Part shown: positions 1 through 10,105 of the stretch, one piece after another
Layout: the number at the start of each line of letters is the position of its first letter
Numbering within the stretch: the first letter of the stretch is position 1
From: Acidimicrobiaceae bacterium
Lineage (GTDB): Bacteria > Actinomycetota > Acidimicrobiia > Acidimicrobiales > RAAP-2
DNA length: 37,132 nt
NCBI GenBank assembly: GCA_013044405.1
Contig: JABEUR010000043.1
Span: 1 to 37,132, forward strand
Direction of reading: 5' to 3'
Program-made: the position numbers and the translations under genes
The notes under the pieces: model-generated
Told to the model about the DNA's origin: nothing
Database searches by the model: none
What the model saw: only the letters and a program-made list of their open reading frames with translations

Positions 1-711
1 GGCGGGGTGCCCGTCGTACTTCAGCACCTGCTCGAGAACGACCTGTTGCACGGCGACGTGATGACGGTGAGCGGCAAGACCATGGCCGAGAACCTGGCCG
101 CGTACGGCGCGGCCAAGCCCGATGGCGACGTCGTTCACGAGATTTCACGTCCGATCAACGCCCGCGGCGGGATCGCCGTCCTGACCGGATCGTTGGCGCC
201 CAAGGGCTCGGTGGTCAAGGTCGCGGGTATTGACCGTATGGACTTCACGGGCACGGCGAGGGTCTTTGACGGCGAGGACGCCGCGATGAAGGCGATCATG
301 GACAATGAGATCCAACCCAATACCGTCCTCGTGATCCGTTACGAGGGACCCAAGGCCGGACCGGGCATGCGCGAGATGCTCGCGGTCACCGGCGCCATGA
401 AGGGTGTAGGACGCGGTGCCGACTCCGCGCTGATCACTGATGGTCGTTTCAGCGGCGGGACCCATGGATTCTGCGTCGGACACGTCGCCCCCGAAGCGCT
501 CGACGGTGGACCGATCGGACTCGTACGTGACGGCGACCAGATCCGCATCGACGTCAACAACCTGTCGATCGATCTGTTGGTCGACCCCGAGGAGCTCGCC
601 GAGCGGGCTAAGCACGTCGCCGCGTTCACACCGCGATACACGACCGGCGTCCTCGAGAAGTTCGCCCGGCTCGTCCAGGGAGCCGAGAAGGGAGCCGTCA
701 CTTCGGCCTAG
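1..711 (+). CDS. ilvD: dihydroxy-acid dehydratase, C-terminal part (5' truncated by window edge)
   Basis: Open from base 1 ([32 protein letters not shown]...; [20 protein letters not shown]) typical of IlvD C-terminal half; followed by ilvB. Confidence 0.95.
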   Translation, partial: GGVPVVLQHLLENDLLHGDVMTVSGKTMAENLAAYGAAKPDGDVVHEISRPINARGGIAVLTGSLAPKGSVVKVAGIDRMDFTGTARVFDGEDAAMKAIMDNEIQPNTVLVIRYEGPKAGPGMREMLAVTGAMKGVGRGADSALITDGRFSGGTHGFCVGHVAPEALDGGPIGLVRDGDQIRIDVNNLSIDLLVDPEELAERAKHVAAFTPRYTTGVLEKFARLVQGAEKGAVTSA

Positions 712-716
712 TCGCC

Positions 717-746
717 TTGTGCTCGCCCGCACGGTGTGCTTAGATT
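717..746 (+). promoter_or_regulatory. putative promoter of ilvB leader (-35 TTGTGC 717-722, 18 bp spacer, -10 TAGATT 741-746)
   Basis: Hexamers read by eye; -10 ends 5 nt before the GTG of the leader peptide, implying a leaderless transcript. Confidence 0.55.
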
Positions 747-751
747 GGTGC

Positions 752-802
752 GTGACGTATCGCAACGACATTCTGGTAGTAGTAGGCGCCTGGCGCCGGT
801 AG
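752..802 (+). CDS. BCAA attenuation leader peptide MTYRNDILVVVGAWRR (GTG start)
   Basis: GTG ACG TAT CGC AAC GAC ATT CTG GTA GTA GTA GGC GCC TGG CGC CGG TAG; Ile-Leu-Val-Val-Val run followed by a terminator hairpin and ilvB. Confidence 0.8.
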   Translation: MTYRNDILVVVGAWRR

Positions 803-822
803 TCACGCGTTCACGTACTTCC

Positions 823-851
823 GGAGGCCTCCCAGAAAGGGAGGCCTTTTT
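823..851 (+). terminator. intrinsic terminator/attenuator upstream of ilvB
   Basis: AGGCCTCCC-AGAAA-GGGAGGCCT followed by TTTT; 9-bp perfect stem, overlaps alternative palindrome GGAGGCCTCC. Confidence 0.85.
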
Positions 852-875
852 GATTATCTAACCCAAAGGAACATT

Positions 876-2591
876 GTGCAACTCACTGGAGCGCAAGCAC
901 TCATCAAGAGCCTCGAGCAAGAGGGGGTCGACACGATCTTCGGCCTGCCCGGTGGCGCAATCTTGCCGGTGTACGACCCGCTGATCGATTCGACCATCCG
1001 CCATATCCTGGTGCGTCACGAACAGGGCGCGGGCCACATGGCCGAGGGCTACGCGCTCGCGACGGGTCGACCAGGCGTGGCGATGGTCACCAGTGGACCG
1101 GGAGCGACCAATATCGTCACCCCGATCGGCAATGCCCATATGGACTCCACCCCACTCGTGGTGATCACCGGTCAGGTCGCGACCGGGTCGATCGGGACCG
1201 ACGCATTCCAAGAGTGCGACATCACCGGCATCACCATGGGTATCACCAAGCACAACTTTCTCGTCCAGTCGGCTCAGGAGATCCCACGAGCGGTGGCGGC
1301 GGCCTTCCACCTGGCTACGACGGGACGCCCCGGACCGGTGCTCATCGACGTGCCCAAGGACGTGACCCAGTCGATGATGGACTGGTGGTACCCGACGAGC
1401 ATCGAAGAACTCGACCTGCCCGGGTATCGTCCCGAGGTCGCCCTGGACGATGGGGCTGTCGAGCGCGCGGTCGCGCTGATCGCGGCCAGCGAGCGTCCGG
1501 TGCTCTACGTCGGCGGAGGGACGTTGAAGTCTCATGCCCACAAAGAGCTCCTCGCATTCGCCGAACGCACCAACATGCCTGTGGTGACCACCCTGATGGC
1601 AAGAGGTGCATTTCCCGACTCTCACATCCAGCATCTGGGCATGCCGGGCATGCACGGCATGTACAGCGCCGTCACGGCGATTCAGCGTTGTGACCTGCTG
1701 ATCTCGTTAGGAGCGCGCTTCGACGACCGGGTCACCGGCAAGATCTCCGCCTTCGCCGCCGGGGCGAAGGTCATCCACGTCGACATCGACAAGGCCGAAT
1801 TCAACAAGGTGCGCCGAGCTGACGTCTCGATCCGCAGCAACGTGGCGGCGGTGCTGCGCTCGCTCGACGACCAGGGCGCCAGTCCAAGGAACCTCGACCA
1901 ATGGTGGAGGGACATCGATTCGTGGCGTGAGCAATATCCACTGGTCTACGAAACACCGAGCGACGAGGGTCCGCTGCGCCCCCAGCACGTCATCGAGGCC
2001 ATCGCCAAGGCGTCGGCGCCGGGCACGATCGTCGCGGCGGGCGTGGGCCAACACCAGATGTGGGCTTCCCAGTTCTGGAAGTTCGACGAGCCGGGTACCT
2101 GGGTAAACTCTGGCGGCGCCGGGACGATGGGTTTCGGCGTTCCGGCGGCGATCGGGGCCAAGGTCGGACGTCCCGATCGCACCGTGTGGTGCATCGACGG
2201 CGACGGTTGCTTCCAGATGACGGCCCAGGAACTGGTGACCGCGAGGTCCGAAGGCGTCCCGATCAAGGTCGCCATCCTCAACAACGCCTACCTGGGCATG
2301 GTTCGCCAGTGGCAAGAGATGTTCTACGACGAGCGCTACTCCGAGGTCTATCTCAACGCCGACCTTCCCGACTATGTGATGTGGGCCGAGTCGATGGGTT
2401 GTGTGGGACTGCGCGCTCGCAATCTCCAAGAGATGCACGAGGTGATCGAACGAGCCAATCAGATCAATGACGTTCCGGTGGTCATCGACTTTCGAACCGA
2501 CTCCTCGGAGAAGGTCTTTCCGATGGTCGCCGCGGGAGCGAGCAACGACGACATCATGGTCCACCCGCTTCAGAGAGGAGCCGCCCAGTGA
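876..2591 (+). CDS. ilvB: acetolactate synthase large subunit
   Basis: 571 aa, GTG start; TPP-dependent enzyme motifs (HEQGAGHMAEGYA, GDGCFQMTAQELVT); followed by ilvN. Confidence 0.96.
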   Translation: MQLTGAQALIKSLEQEGVDTIFGLPGGAILPVYDPLIDSTIRHILVRHEQGAGHMAEGYALATGRPGVAMVTSGPGATNIVTPIGNAHMDSTPLVVITGQVATGSIGTDAFQECDITGITMGITKHNFLVQSAQEIPRAVAAAFHLATTGRPGPVLIDVPKDVTQSMMDWWYPTSIEELDLPGYRPEVALDDGAVERAVALIAASERPVLYVGGGTLKSHAHKELLAFAERTNMPVVTTLMARGAFPDSHIQHLGMPGMHGMYSAVTAIQRCDLLISLGARFDDRVTGKISAFAAGAKVIHVDIDKAEFNKVRRADVSIRSNVAAVLRSLDDQGASPRNLDQWWRDIDSWREQYPLVYETPSDEGPLRPQHVIEAIAKASAPGTIVAAGVGQHQMWASQFWKFDEPGTWVNSGGAGTMGFGVPAAIGAKVGRPDRTVWCIDGDGCFQMTAQELVTARSEGVPIKVAILNNAYLGMVRQWQEMFYDERYSEVYLNADLPDYVMWAESMGCVGLRARNLQEMHEVIERANQINDVPVVIDFRTDSSEKVFPMVAAGASNDDIMVHPLQRGAAQ

Positions 2592-3166
2592 GCGCCACCC
2601 CAGAACCGTTCCTCGGAACGACGTCGCACACCCCGGTGCGCCACCACATCCTCTCAGTGTTGGTGGAGAACAAGGCGGGGGTGCTGGCGCGTATCGCCGG
2701 ACTGTTCGCGCGTCGGGGATTCAACATCTATTCCTTGGCCGTGGCACCGGCCGAAGGCAACGCCCGGTTCTCGCGGGTGACCATCGTGGTCGACGCCGAG
2801 TCGGCCCCGCTCGACCAGATCGTCGGCCAGCTCGACAAACTGGTGAACGTCGTGCAGATCACGGACCTGGCGCCCAAGGACGCCCTGGAGCGCGAACTGC
2901 TCATCGCCACGGTCACGGTCGGTGACGACAATCGCTCGGCCCTGCTCGACACGGTCGCCGCATCGGGAGCATCCATTGTCGATGTCGATTCGACCTCGCT
3001 CACCGTCATGCTCGCTGGAACGCCTGGCGCGTGTGACCACATCGAGAAATCCTTGGAGAGTTTTGCCCAGGTCGAACTCCATCGAACCGGTCGCGTGGCA
3101 CTCCCTAGACTTGGACGAACGGCTTCGGCCCGGACATCGACGATGACAGAAGGAACTGGACCATGA
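2588..3166 (+). CDS. ilvN: acetolactate synthase small (regulatory) subunit
   Basis: ACT domain [36 protein letters not shown]; overlaps ilvB stop. Confidence 0.95.
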   Translation: MSATPEPFLGTTSHTPVRHHILSVLVENKAGVLARIAGLFARRGFNIYSLAVAPAEGNARFSRVTIVVDAESAPLDQIVGQLDKLVNVVQITDLAPKDALERELLIATVTVGDDNRSALLDTVAASGASIVDVDSTSLTVMLAGTPGACDHIEKSLESFAQVELHRTGRVALPRLGRTASARTSTMTEGTGP

Positions 3167-4197
3167 CCAAGATGTACTACGAGGCCGACGCGAAACCTGA
3201 ATTGCTCATGGGTAAGAAGATCGCCATCCTCGGATACGGCTCTCAGGGGCACGCCCATGCACTCAACCTGCACGACAGCGGTAACGACGTGCGCGTTGGG
3301 TTGCGCGCGGAGTCCTCGTCGGTGATCAAGGCGGAGGACGCCGGCCTGAGGGTGCTGGGCATCGCCGAGGCCTGTGGCGAGGCCGACGTCATCATGGTGC
3401 TGCTACCCGACACGGAGCAGAAGCGGATCTACGACGCCGACATCGCCCCGCACTTGAGCGCGGGTAAGTGTCTCCTCTTCGCGCACGGCTTCAACATTCG
3501 CTTCAATCTCATCAACCCACCCGTCGACGTCGACGTCGCCATGGTCGCTCCGAAGGGACCTGGGCACCTCGTTCGACGCACGTACCTCGAAGGGGGCGGC
3601 GTACCGGCACTCATTGCGGTGCACCAGGATGCGACGGGTCACGCCCACGACATCGCACTCGCCTACGCTCACGGTATCGGGGCAACTCGCGCGGGGGTTC
3701 TCGAGACCACGTTCACCGAAGAGACCGAGACCGACCTGTTCGGAGAGCAGGCCGTCCTGTGCGGTGGCGTCTCGGCTCTGGTCAAGGCCGGCTACGAGAC
3801 ACTCGTGGAAGCGGGCTACCAGCCCGAGAGCGCCTACTTCGAATGTCTGCACGAACTCAAGCTCATCGTCGACCTCATGTACGAAGAGGGCATCACCGGC
3901 ATGCGCTTTAGCGTCTCGGACACCGCCGAGTACGGCGACCTGACCCGTGGACCGCGCATCATCACCGATTCGGTCAAGGGCGAGATGAAGAAGATCCTCA
4001 CCGAGATCCAAGACGGGACGTTCGCCAACGAGTGGATTCAGGAGAACGAGATCGGTCGGCCGCGTTATCGCGAGTTGCGCGACGCCGGCAAGAAGCACCC
4101 GATCGAGGACATCGGCCAGAAGTTGCGGGCCATGATGCCCTTCGTCTCGGCGGGAAAGCAGAAGGTGTCGGAGATCTCGGGCGGCGACACCGACTAG
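3163..4197 (+). CDS. ilvC: ketol-acid reductoisomerase (class I)
   Basis: [36 protein letters not shown] overlap with ilvN. Confidence 0.96.
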   Translation: MTKMYYEADAKPELLMGKKIAILGYGSQGHAHALNLHDSGNDVRVGLRAESSSVIKAEDAGLRVLGIAEACGEADVIMVLLPDTEQKRIYDADIAPHLSAGKCLLFAHGFNIRFNLINPPVDVDVAMVAPKGPGHLVRRTYLEGGGVPALIAVHQDATGHAHDIALAYAHGIGATRAGVLETTFTEETETDLFGEQAVLCGGVSALVKAGYETLVEAGYQPESAYFECLHELKLIVDLMYEEGITGMRFSVSDTAEYGDLTRGPRIITDSVKGEMKKILTEIQDGTFANEWIQENEIGRPRYRELRDAGKKHPIEDIGQKLRAMMPFVSAGKQKVSEISGGDTD

Positions 4198-5630
4198 ACG
4201 GACGCGGCGTCTCGGAGAATGCCTTCCAGCAGACCCGGGAACACGAAGACGTGGAATGGTGCGACGGCGTACCAGTACGCTCGCCCGAGCAGTCCACGGG
4301 GCTTGAAGATGGCATCTTGGGTGATGGTCGAGCCGGCGGGTGTCGATTCGATGGACCATTGCAACCACGCCTCGCCGGGTAGGACCATCTCCGCGTGCAA
4401 GCGCACGAGGCGTGGTGCTTGGAGTGTCTCGACTCGCCAGAAATCGACGAAGTCGCCCTCGTGCAACTGCGTGGGGTGACGGCGACCGCGACGTAGTCCG
4501 GGACCACCCCAGAGAAGGTCGAAGAGCCCGCGAAGGCGCCAAAGCCGTTCGCCGCGATGCCAGCCCTTCTCGCCGCCTAGCGAGGTGACCGCAGCGAACA
4601 GGGCGTTCGCACTCAGTGGGCTGGTCCTCACGCGCACGTCGTGCAGGACCGTGCCACCAGACCAGGACGGGTCGGTCGTGTAGCTGCGAAAAGGCTGGAG
4701 GTCGGCGCTGGTGAAGGTCGTGGGGACCTCGTGGCGAGCCGTGACGCCAAGAGCCAGGCGAATCGCCTCGCGCAACGTGCGCTGGGGAGGCCCCAGGTCA
4801 TCGAGCGTTCGCCGGTCGCGCACGACGACCTCGTTGACCAGGCTGTCGACGAGTGGTCGAGCCAATGAGGCTGGTACGGGAGTGACCAGACCCACCCAGT
4901 GACTCGAGAGTCGTGGAGTCAGCACCGGTACCGGGATCAGTCGACGTCGCTTCAGCCCGGCCTCTTGGGCGTAGAGTGCCATCATCTGGGCGTAGGACAC
5001 GACGTCGGGTCCGCCGATCTCGTAGACCCCTTGGAAGGGCACGGGTGCGTCGATCAACTTCACCAGATAGTCGAGCACGTCCGAAATCGCGATGGGCTGG
5101 GATAGGGTCGTCACCCATTTGGGCGTCACCATGATGGGCAACACCTCGACGAGGTACCTGAGCATCTCGAAGCTCGCCGAACCCGAACCAATGATGACTG
5201 CGGCGCGCAACTCACTGACGGGAATCGGACCCGCGGCCAGCGTGCGTCCGACCGCGTGACGACTCGCCAGGTGGACACTCAAATCACTGTCGTCGCCACC
5301 CATGCCGCCCAAGTAGACAATCCGCTCGACACCGGCCGTCTGGGCTGCGATACGGAAGTGCTCGGCGTCGCGCGACTCCTTGGCGGCCCAGTCGCCGCTC
5401 TCGCCGATGCCGTGAACGAGATAGACGGCCACGCTAACGCCTTCGAGCGCTTCTTCGAGGGGACCGTCGATCGCGCCGCGCACCACCTCGACCTGATCAA
5501 GCCACGAAGCGTTGACCAGCTTGCTGGGCGTTCGAACCAGGCACCGCACGTCGTGGCCCTCTTCGAGGAGTCGCGGGACGAGACGTCCTCCGACGTAGCC
5601 GGTGGCGCCGGTCACCAGGACTCGGCTCAT
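4194..5630 (-). CDS. NAD(P)H-binding SDR-like protein with C-terminal DUF2867-like domain
   Basis: [34 protein letters not shown]-terminal SRPBCC/DUF2867-like region. Start set at ATG 5630 rather than the longer ORF. Confidence 0.8.
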   Translation of the reverse strand: MSRVLVTGATGYVGGRLVPRLLEEGHDVRCLVRTPSKLVNASWLDQVEVVRGAIDGPLEEALEGVSVAVYLVHGIGESGDWAAKESRDAEHFRIAAQTAGVERIVYLGGMGGDDSDLSVHLASRHAVGRTLAAGPIPVSELRAAVIIGSGSASFEMLRYLVEVLPIMVTPKWVTTLSQPIAISDVLDYLVKLIDAPVPFQGVYEIGGPDVVSYAQMMALYAQEAGLKRRRLIPVPVLTPRLSSHWVGLVTPVPASLARPLVDSLVNEVVVRDRRTLDDLGPPQRTLREAIRLALGVTARHEVPTTFTSADLQPFRSYTTDPSWSGGTVLHDVRVRTSPLSANALFAAVTSLGGEKGWHRGERLWRLRGLFDLLWGGPGLRRGRRHPTQLHEGDFVDFWRVETLQAPRLVRLHAEMVLPGEAWLQWSIESTPAGSTITQDAIFKPRGLLGRAYWYAVAPFHVFVFPGLLEGILRDAASV

Positions 5631-5674
5631 CACGGCGTGAGCGCTCGGGTGCGAGGATCGCTGGTTGGACTGAT

Positions 5675-6796
5675 TTAGAGGTTCCCGACTACGTAGTTGA
5701 TGCTCGCGCACAAGGAGGCGACGTCCTCGGGGTCGACGCTCGGGAACATCGCGATGCGCAATTGGTTTCGACCGAGTTTGCGATAGGGCTCAGTGTCGAC
5801 CACGCCGTTGGCGCGCAACACCTTGGCGATGATCGTGGCGTCAACGTCATCGTTGAAGTCGATGGTCGCGACCACCTTGCTGCGTTCTTCGGGATTGGCA
5901 ACGAAGGGCGTGGCGAAGTCCGATGCGTCGGCCCAGGTGTAGAGGATCTCCGCGGACCGACCAGAACGTCCGCTCGAGAAGGCCAAGCCGCCATTGTCGT
6001 TCATCCATTTGATCTGTGACGCCATCAGGTGGATCGTGGCGAGGGCGGGAGTGTTATAGGTCTGGTTCAGGCGCGAGTTGTCCAGGGCGATCTTCAGGTC
6101 GAAGAAGGCGGGTGTCCAGCGACCCGATGCGGCCAAGGTCTCGATGCGCTCGATCGCCGCCGGCGAGCAGATGGCGAGCCAGAGCCCGCCGTCAGAGGCG
6201 AAGGACTTCTGGGGAGCGAAGTAGTAGCAGTCGAATTGCGCTGGGTCGATCATCAATCCGCCGGCGGCCGAGGTTGCATCGACGGCGACGATGCCCGTCG
6301 AACCCGCGGGCCGCTCGATGTTCATCATGACACCGGTGGAGGTCTCGTTGTGGGTGAGTGCATAAAGGTCGACCGAGTCATCGGCCACGGCTCGTGGATG
6401 GGTACCGACCTCACTCTTGATGATCTGGGGATCACTGAGGTGGGGGGCATCTTTCACACTGCTCGCGAACTTGGAGGAGAACTCGCCGAAGCTCAGGTGT
6501 TGGGAGTGGTTCGCGACCAAGTGGAAGGTCGCGGCATCCCAGAAGCAGGTCGTGCCACCGTTGCCCAGCAGCACTTCGTAGCCGTCGGGCAGGTTGAAGA
6601 GGTCGCGCAGTCCGTCACGGACTTCGCCCACCTTGTTTCGCACGGTCGCCTGGCGATGAGAGGTGCCCAAATAGGTCGGAGCGTCGGCGACGAGCGCCGC
6701 CAACTGCTCGGCACGGACCTTCGATGGTCCGGCGCCGAAGCGTCCGTCGCGCGGTAGCAGTTCAGAGGGGATCTGTAGGTTTTCGATTGAACTCAT
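5675..6796 (-). CDS. serC: phosphoserine aminotransferase (actinobacterial type)
   Basis: [32 protein letters not shown]...; 373 aa. Confidence 0.92.
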   Translation of the reverse strand: MSSIENLQIPSELLPRDGRFGAGPSKVRAEQLAALVADAPTYLGTSHRQATVRNKVGEVRDGLRDLFNLPDGYEVLLGNGGTTCFWDAATFHLVANHSQHLSFGEFSSKFASSVKDAPHLSDPQIIKSEVGTHPRAVADDSVDLYALTHNETSTGVMMNIERPAGSTGIVAVDATSAAGGLMIDPAQFDCYYFAPQKSFASDGGLWLAICSPAAIERIETLAASGRWTPAFFDLKIALDNSRLNQTYNTPALATIHLMASQIKWMNDNGGLAFSSGRSGRSAEILYTWADASDFATPFVANPEERSKVVATIDFNDDVDATIIAKVLRANGVVDTEPYRKLGRNQLRIAMFPSVDPEDVASLCASINYVVGNL

Positions 6797-6815
6797 AGAC
6801 TCATGTTAGGTACTA
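6797..6815. promoter_or_regulatory. overlapping divergent -10 elements for serC (minus, TAACAT) and the aminotransferase gene (plus, TAGGTA)
   Basis: ATGTTAGGTA at 6803-6812: TAACAT on minus (6808-6803), 6 nt before serC ATG; TAGGTA on plus 6807-6812. Confidence 0.45.
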
Positions 6816-6831
6816 CGAGGGAGCGTGTCCG

Positions 6832-8031
6832 ATGGGTTCGAGAGTGAGTCAGTTGCTCGGTGGCCTGGCCCCCAGTGCGACGCTTGCCGTCGATGGGAAA
6901 GCCAAGGCCCTCAAAGCCGCCGGTGAGCCGGTAATTGGCTTCGGCGCGGGGGAGCCGGATTTTGCGACGCCGCGCCACATCGTCGAGGCGGCCGCCCAAG
7001 CGTGCTACGACCCGGCCAACCACAAATACACCCCGACCGCTGGACTCAGCGAACTGCGTGAGGCGATCGCCCTCAAGTCCAAGCGCGACTCGGGCCTCAC
7101 GATCAGCGCCGACCAGGTGCTGGTCACCAATGGGGGCAAACACGCAGTGGCCACCTCCTTCATGACTCTGCTCGACCCGGGTGACGAGGTTTTGATCCCG
7201 GCGCCCTACTGGACGACGTATCCCGAAGCGGTCTACCTCGCCGGGGGAGTCCCGGTACCGGTGATGACCAGTGAGGCGAACGGATTTCGCGTGACCATCG
7301 ACGAGCTCGAGCGGGCTCGTACACCCAAGACCAAACTCTTGGTCTTTGTGTCGCCATCGAATCCCTCGGGCGCGGTCGTGCGACCAGACGACGTGGAGGC
7401 GATCGGGCGCTGGGCAGCGCAGAACGACGTCTGGGTCCTGTGCGATGAGATTTACGAACATCTCGTCTACGGTGACGCGCAGCACGTGTCGTTGCCCGTG
7501 GTCACTCCCGAGCTCGGCGACCGGTGGGTCGTGGTCAACGGGGTCGCCAAGACCTACGCGATGACGGGCTGGCGAATAGGTTGGATGATCGGCGCACCCG
7601 ATGTGATGCGCGCTGCTGTTAACTATCAGAGTCAGACGACGTCAAATATCTCGAACATCTCTCAACGTGCTGCCGTGGCAGCACTGAGTGGCGATCTGGA
7701 GGCGGTCTATGAGATGCGCACGGCCTTCGATCGTCGGCGAAAGACGATGACCTCGATGTTGAATGCCATTGACGGAGTGACCTGTGTCGAACCAGAAGGC
7801 GCGTTCTACTGCTTTGCCAACGTGAGTGGACTGTTGGGTGTGTCGTTGGGCGGTCGAGTGAGCAACACCTCGGGCGAACTCGCCGAGATGCTGCTCGACA
7901 CCATCAAGATCGCTGTCGTACCCGGCGAGGCATTCGGGACGCCAGGTTTCTTCCGATTGAGTTACGCCCTGGGCGACCTGGACCTCGCCGAGGGTCTCGA
8001 TAGATTCGCCCACCTCGTCAGCGCTGGCTGA
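6832..8031 (+). CDS. pyridoxal phosphate-dependent aminotransferase, aspartate aminotransferase-like
   Basis: [43 protein letters not shown]; class I aminotransferase. Confidence 0.9.
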   Translation: MGSRVSQLLGGLAPSATLAVDGKAKALKAAGEPVIGFGAGEPDFATPRHIVEAAAQACYDPANHKYTPTAGLSELREAIALKSKRDSGLTISADQVLVTNGGKHAVATSFMTLLDPGDEVLIPAPYWTTYPEAVYLAGGVPVPVMTSEANGFRVTIDELERARTPKTKLLVFVSPSNPSGAVVRPDDVEAIGRWAAQNDVWVLCDEIYEHLVYGDAQHVSLPVVTPELGDRWVVVNGVAKTYAMTGWRIGWMIGAPDVMRAAVNYQSQTTSNISNISQRAAVAALSGDLEAVYEMRTAFDRRRKTMTSMLNAIDGVTCVEPEGAFYCFANVSGLLGVSLGGRVSNTSGELAEMLLDTIKIAVVPGEAFGTPGFFRLSYALGDLDLAEGLDRFAHLVSAG

Positions 8032-8082
8032 AGGCATCTCAGATTCCCGTAGGCTTGAGGGACTGAACGAAAGGTCTTTGCA

Positions 8083-9657
8083 ATGGCTCGCGTGCTTGTC
8101 ACTGAAGAAATAGCCGAATCCGGTCTCCAGGAGTTGCGTAACGCTGGTCACGAGGTGGACATCCAATTGGGGCTTTCCCCCGAGGCACTGATCGAGGCGG
8201 TTCGCGGTGCGCACGCGCTGATCATCCGCTCAGCCACCAAGGTTGATTCGCCGACCCTCGAAGCCGCCAAGGAGATGGTCGTCGTCGGGCGCGCCGGCAT
8301 TGGACTGGACAACGTCGATGTGGCCAAGGCCACGGAGCTCGGCGTGATGGTGGTGAACGCACCGGTTTCGAACATCCTCTCCGCCGCCGAGCAGACCCTC
8401 GCGCTGTTGCTGGCCCAGGCTCGCAACATCCCCCAGGCCCACTCGGCACTCAAGAACGGCAAGTGGGAGCGCAGCAAGTGGGAAGGTGTCGAACTGCATG
8501 GCAAGACCCTCGGAGTGATTGGCCTCGGCAAGATCGGTGCACTCGTCGCCCAACGCGCGATGGCCTTTGGCATGCGACTGGTCGCCTACGACCCCTTCAT
8601 CTCCGAGGAGCGTGCCCGACACATGGGTGTGGAACTGATGGACCTGGACAGGTTGCTCGCCCAGAGTGACTTCATCACCATTCACTTGCCCAAGAACAAG
8701 GAGACCACCAACCTGTTGAACGCGGACTCGCTCAAGAAGACCAAGCAGGGTGTTCGCATCATCAACGTCGCTCGAGGCGGCATCGTCAACGAGGCTGACC
8801 TTGCCGAGGCGATCCGCTCGGGTCACGTACAAGGTGCCGCGTTGGACGTTTTCGAGAAGGAGCCGACCACCGAGTCGCCCCTCTTCGATCTCGCATCGGT
8901 CGTGGTCGTTCCCCATCTCGGAGCATCGACATTCGAGGCCCAGGACAAGGCCGGCGTCACCATCGCCGAACAGGTCCAGTTAGCGCTCGCGGGAGACTTT
9001 GTTCCCTACGCGGTGAATGTGGCCGCGGGCGAGGTCTCGAACGTGGTGCGCCCGTTCATGGGACTGGCCGAACTACTCGGCCGCTTCATCGGTGGTCTGC
9101 TCGACGGAAACCCCGCGGACATGGAAGTCGTCTACCAAGGTGAACTCGCCGGCGCGGGAACCAAGATCCTCACCCTGTGCGCGCTCAAGGGACTCTTGAC
9201 CGCTACGGGCCACGACGGAGTGTCGTTCGTGAACGCCCCGCAACTGGCCGCTGAGCACAACCTCGCTTACGGCGAAGTGTCCACGGTCGAATCTCCCGAG
9301 TACGTCAATCAGATCACGGTGCGTTCTGGCGAGCACGCCGTGTCCGGGACCCTGGTCACCATCGGTACCCGACTCGAGACGCGCATCGTCGGAGTCGACG
9401 GCCACAGCGTTGAGATACCGCCAGCGGGTTCGATGCTCGTGGTTCGAAACGACGATCGACCAGGGATGATCGGTCGAGTTGGCGTGGCGCTCGGTGAGGC
9501 CGGTGTCTCCATCTCCTCCATGGCCGTTGGTCCCGACGCGCGGACCAAGACTGCGTTGATGGTGCTGTCCACGGTCGAGGCGACTCCGGCGTCGGTCATC
9601 GATCGTCTCCGCGGTACCGAGGGTATCCAGGACATCCACCTCATCACCTTGCGCTGA
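8083..9657 (+). CDS. serA: D-3-phosphoglycerate dehydrogenase (long form with ACT domain)
   Basis: 524 aa; GLGKIGALVAQRAMAFGMRLVAYDPF; C-terminal regulatory/ACT domain. Confidence 0.95.
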   Translation: MARVLVTEEIAESGLQELRNAGHEVDIQLGLSPEALIEAVRGAHALIIRSATKVDSPTLEAAKEMVVVGRAGIGLDNVDVAKATELGVMVVNAPVSNILSAAEQTLALLLAQARNIPQAHSALKNGKWERSKWEGVELHGKTLGVIGLGKIGALVAQRAMAFGMRLVAYDPFISEERARHMGVELMDLDRLLAQSDFITIHLPKNKETTNLLNADSLKKTKQGVRIINVARGGIVNEADLAEAIRSGHVQGAALDVFEKEPTTESPLFDLASVVVVPHLGASTFEAQDKAGVTIAEQVQLALAGDFVPYAVNVAAGEVSNVVRPFMGLAELLGRFIGGLLDGNPADMEVVYQGELAGAGTKILTLCALKGLLTATGHDGVSFVNAPQLAAEHNLAYGEVSTVESPEYVNQITVRSGEHAVSGTLVTIGTRLETRIVGVDGHSVEIPPAGSMLVVRNDDRPGMIGRVGVALGEAGVSISSMAVGPDARTKTALMVLSTVEATPASVIDRLRGTEGIQDIHLITLR

Positions 9658-9860
9658 CTCGAAGAGATCACCGACAAACAGCGCTGAATCGCGCGAACCC
9701 GTGTTGATCCGGTGACGAGGGGTGAGTGGCGTAACGAAGACGTAAAAGTTTAGTACTGGGACACAACAATCGCGTGGAGTTCACAGCGCACCATCGAATG
9801 ACCTACCTAGGTTCGATATCGGAGCTACCAGCTCAGTCGTCCTAGGGAAGTGAGCGCAAC

Positions 9861-10019
9861 GTGCAAGACGTCATCTACCTGCTGTCCACGGTCGGTTTCT
9901 TCGCCCTGATGTGGCTCTTCGTCATCGGGTGCGACCGCATCATCGGTACCGATGACGAGACCGAAGTGCATCCATTGGCCCCGAGCGAGATTACCTCCGT
10001 GGCCGGTGGCCGGTCATGA
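9861..10019 (+). CDS. small single-TM protein preceding kdpF (unnamed)
   Basis: GTG start; MQDVIYLLSTVGFFALMWLFVIGCDRIIGTDDETEVHPLAPSEITSVAGGRS (52 aa); ATGA overlap with kdpF; absent from ORF track. Confidence 0.75.
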   Translation: MQDVIYLLSTVGFFALMWLFVIGCDRIIGTDDETEVHPLAPSEITSVAGGRS

Positions 10020-10105
10020 AGATCGACGACATCATCGGTCTCGTGGTGGCCGTCGCATTGACGGCCTACCTCTGCTACGCCCTCTTCTTTCCGGAGAATC
10101 TGTAA
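10016..10105 (+). CDS. kdpF: potassium-transporting ATPase subunit KdpF
   Basis: MKIDDIIGLVVAVALTAYLCYALFFPENL (29 aa), KdpF-like, TAATG overlap with kdpA. Confidence 0.9.
   Translation: MKIDDIIGLVVAVALTAYLCYALFFPENL

Noticed and set aside
145-771. 208-aa minus ORF antisense to ilvD and the ilvB leader
   Set aside because: Conflicts with ilvD coding and with the well-supported leader peptide
3403-4542. 379-aa minus ORF antisense to ilvC
   Set aside because: Shadow ORF of a clearly coding plus-strand gene; Arg/Asp-rich low-information translation typical of high-GC antisense frames
9680-9850. ydaO-type c-di-AMP riboswitch upstream of kdp (GCTGAATC and GGGGTGAGT fragments)
   Set aside because: Other conserved segments (GGGGGACCCA, CCCGAAUCCGUCAGCUAACCUCGUAGGC) not present; resemblance judged coincidental without a covariance model hit
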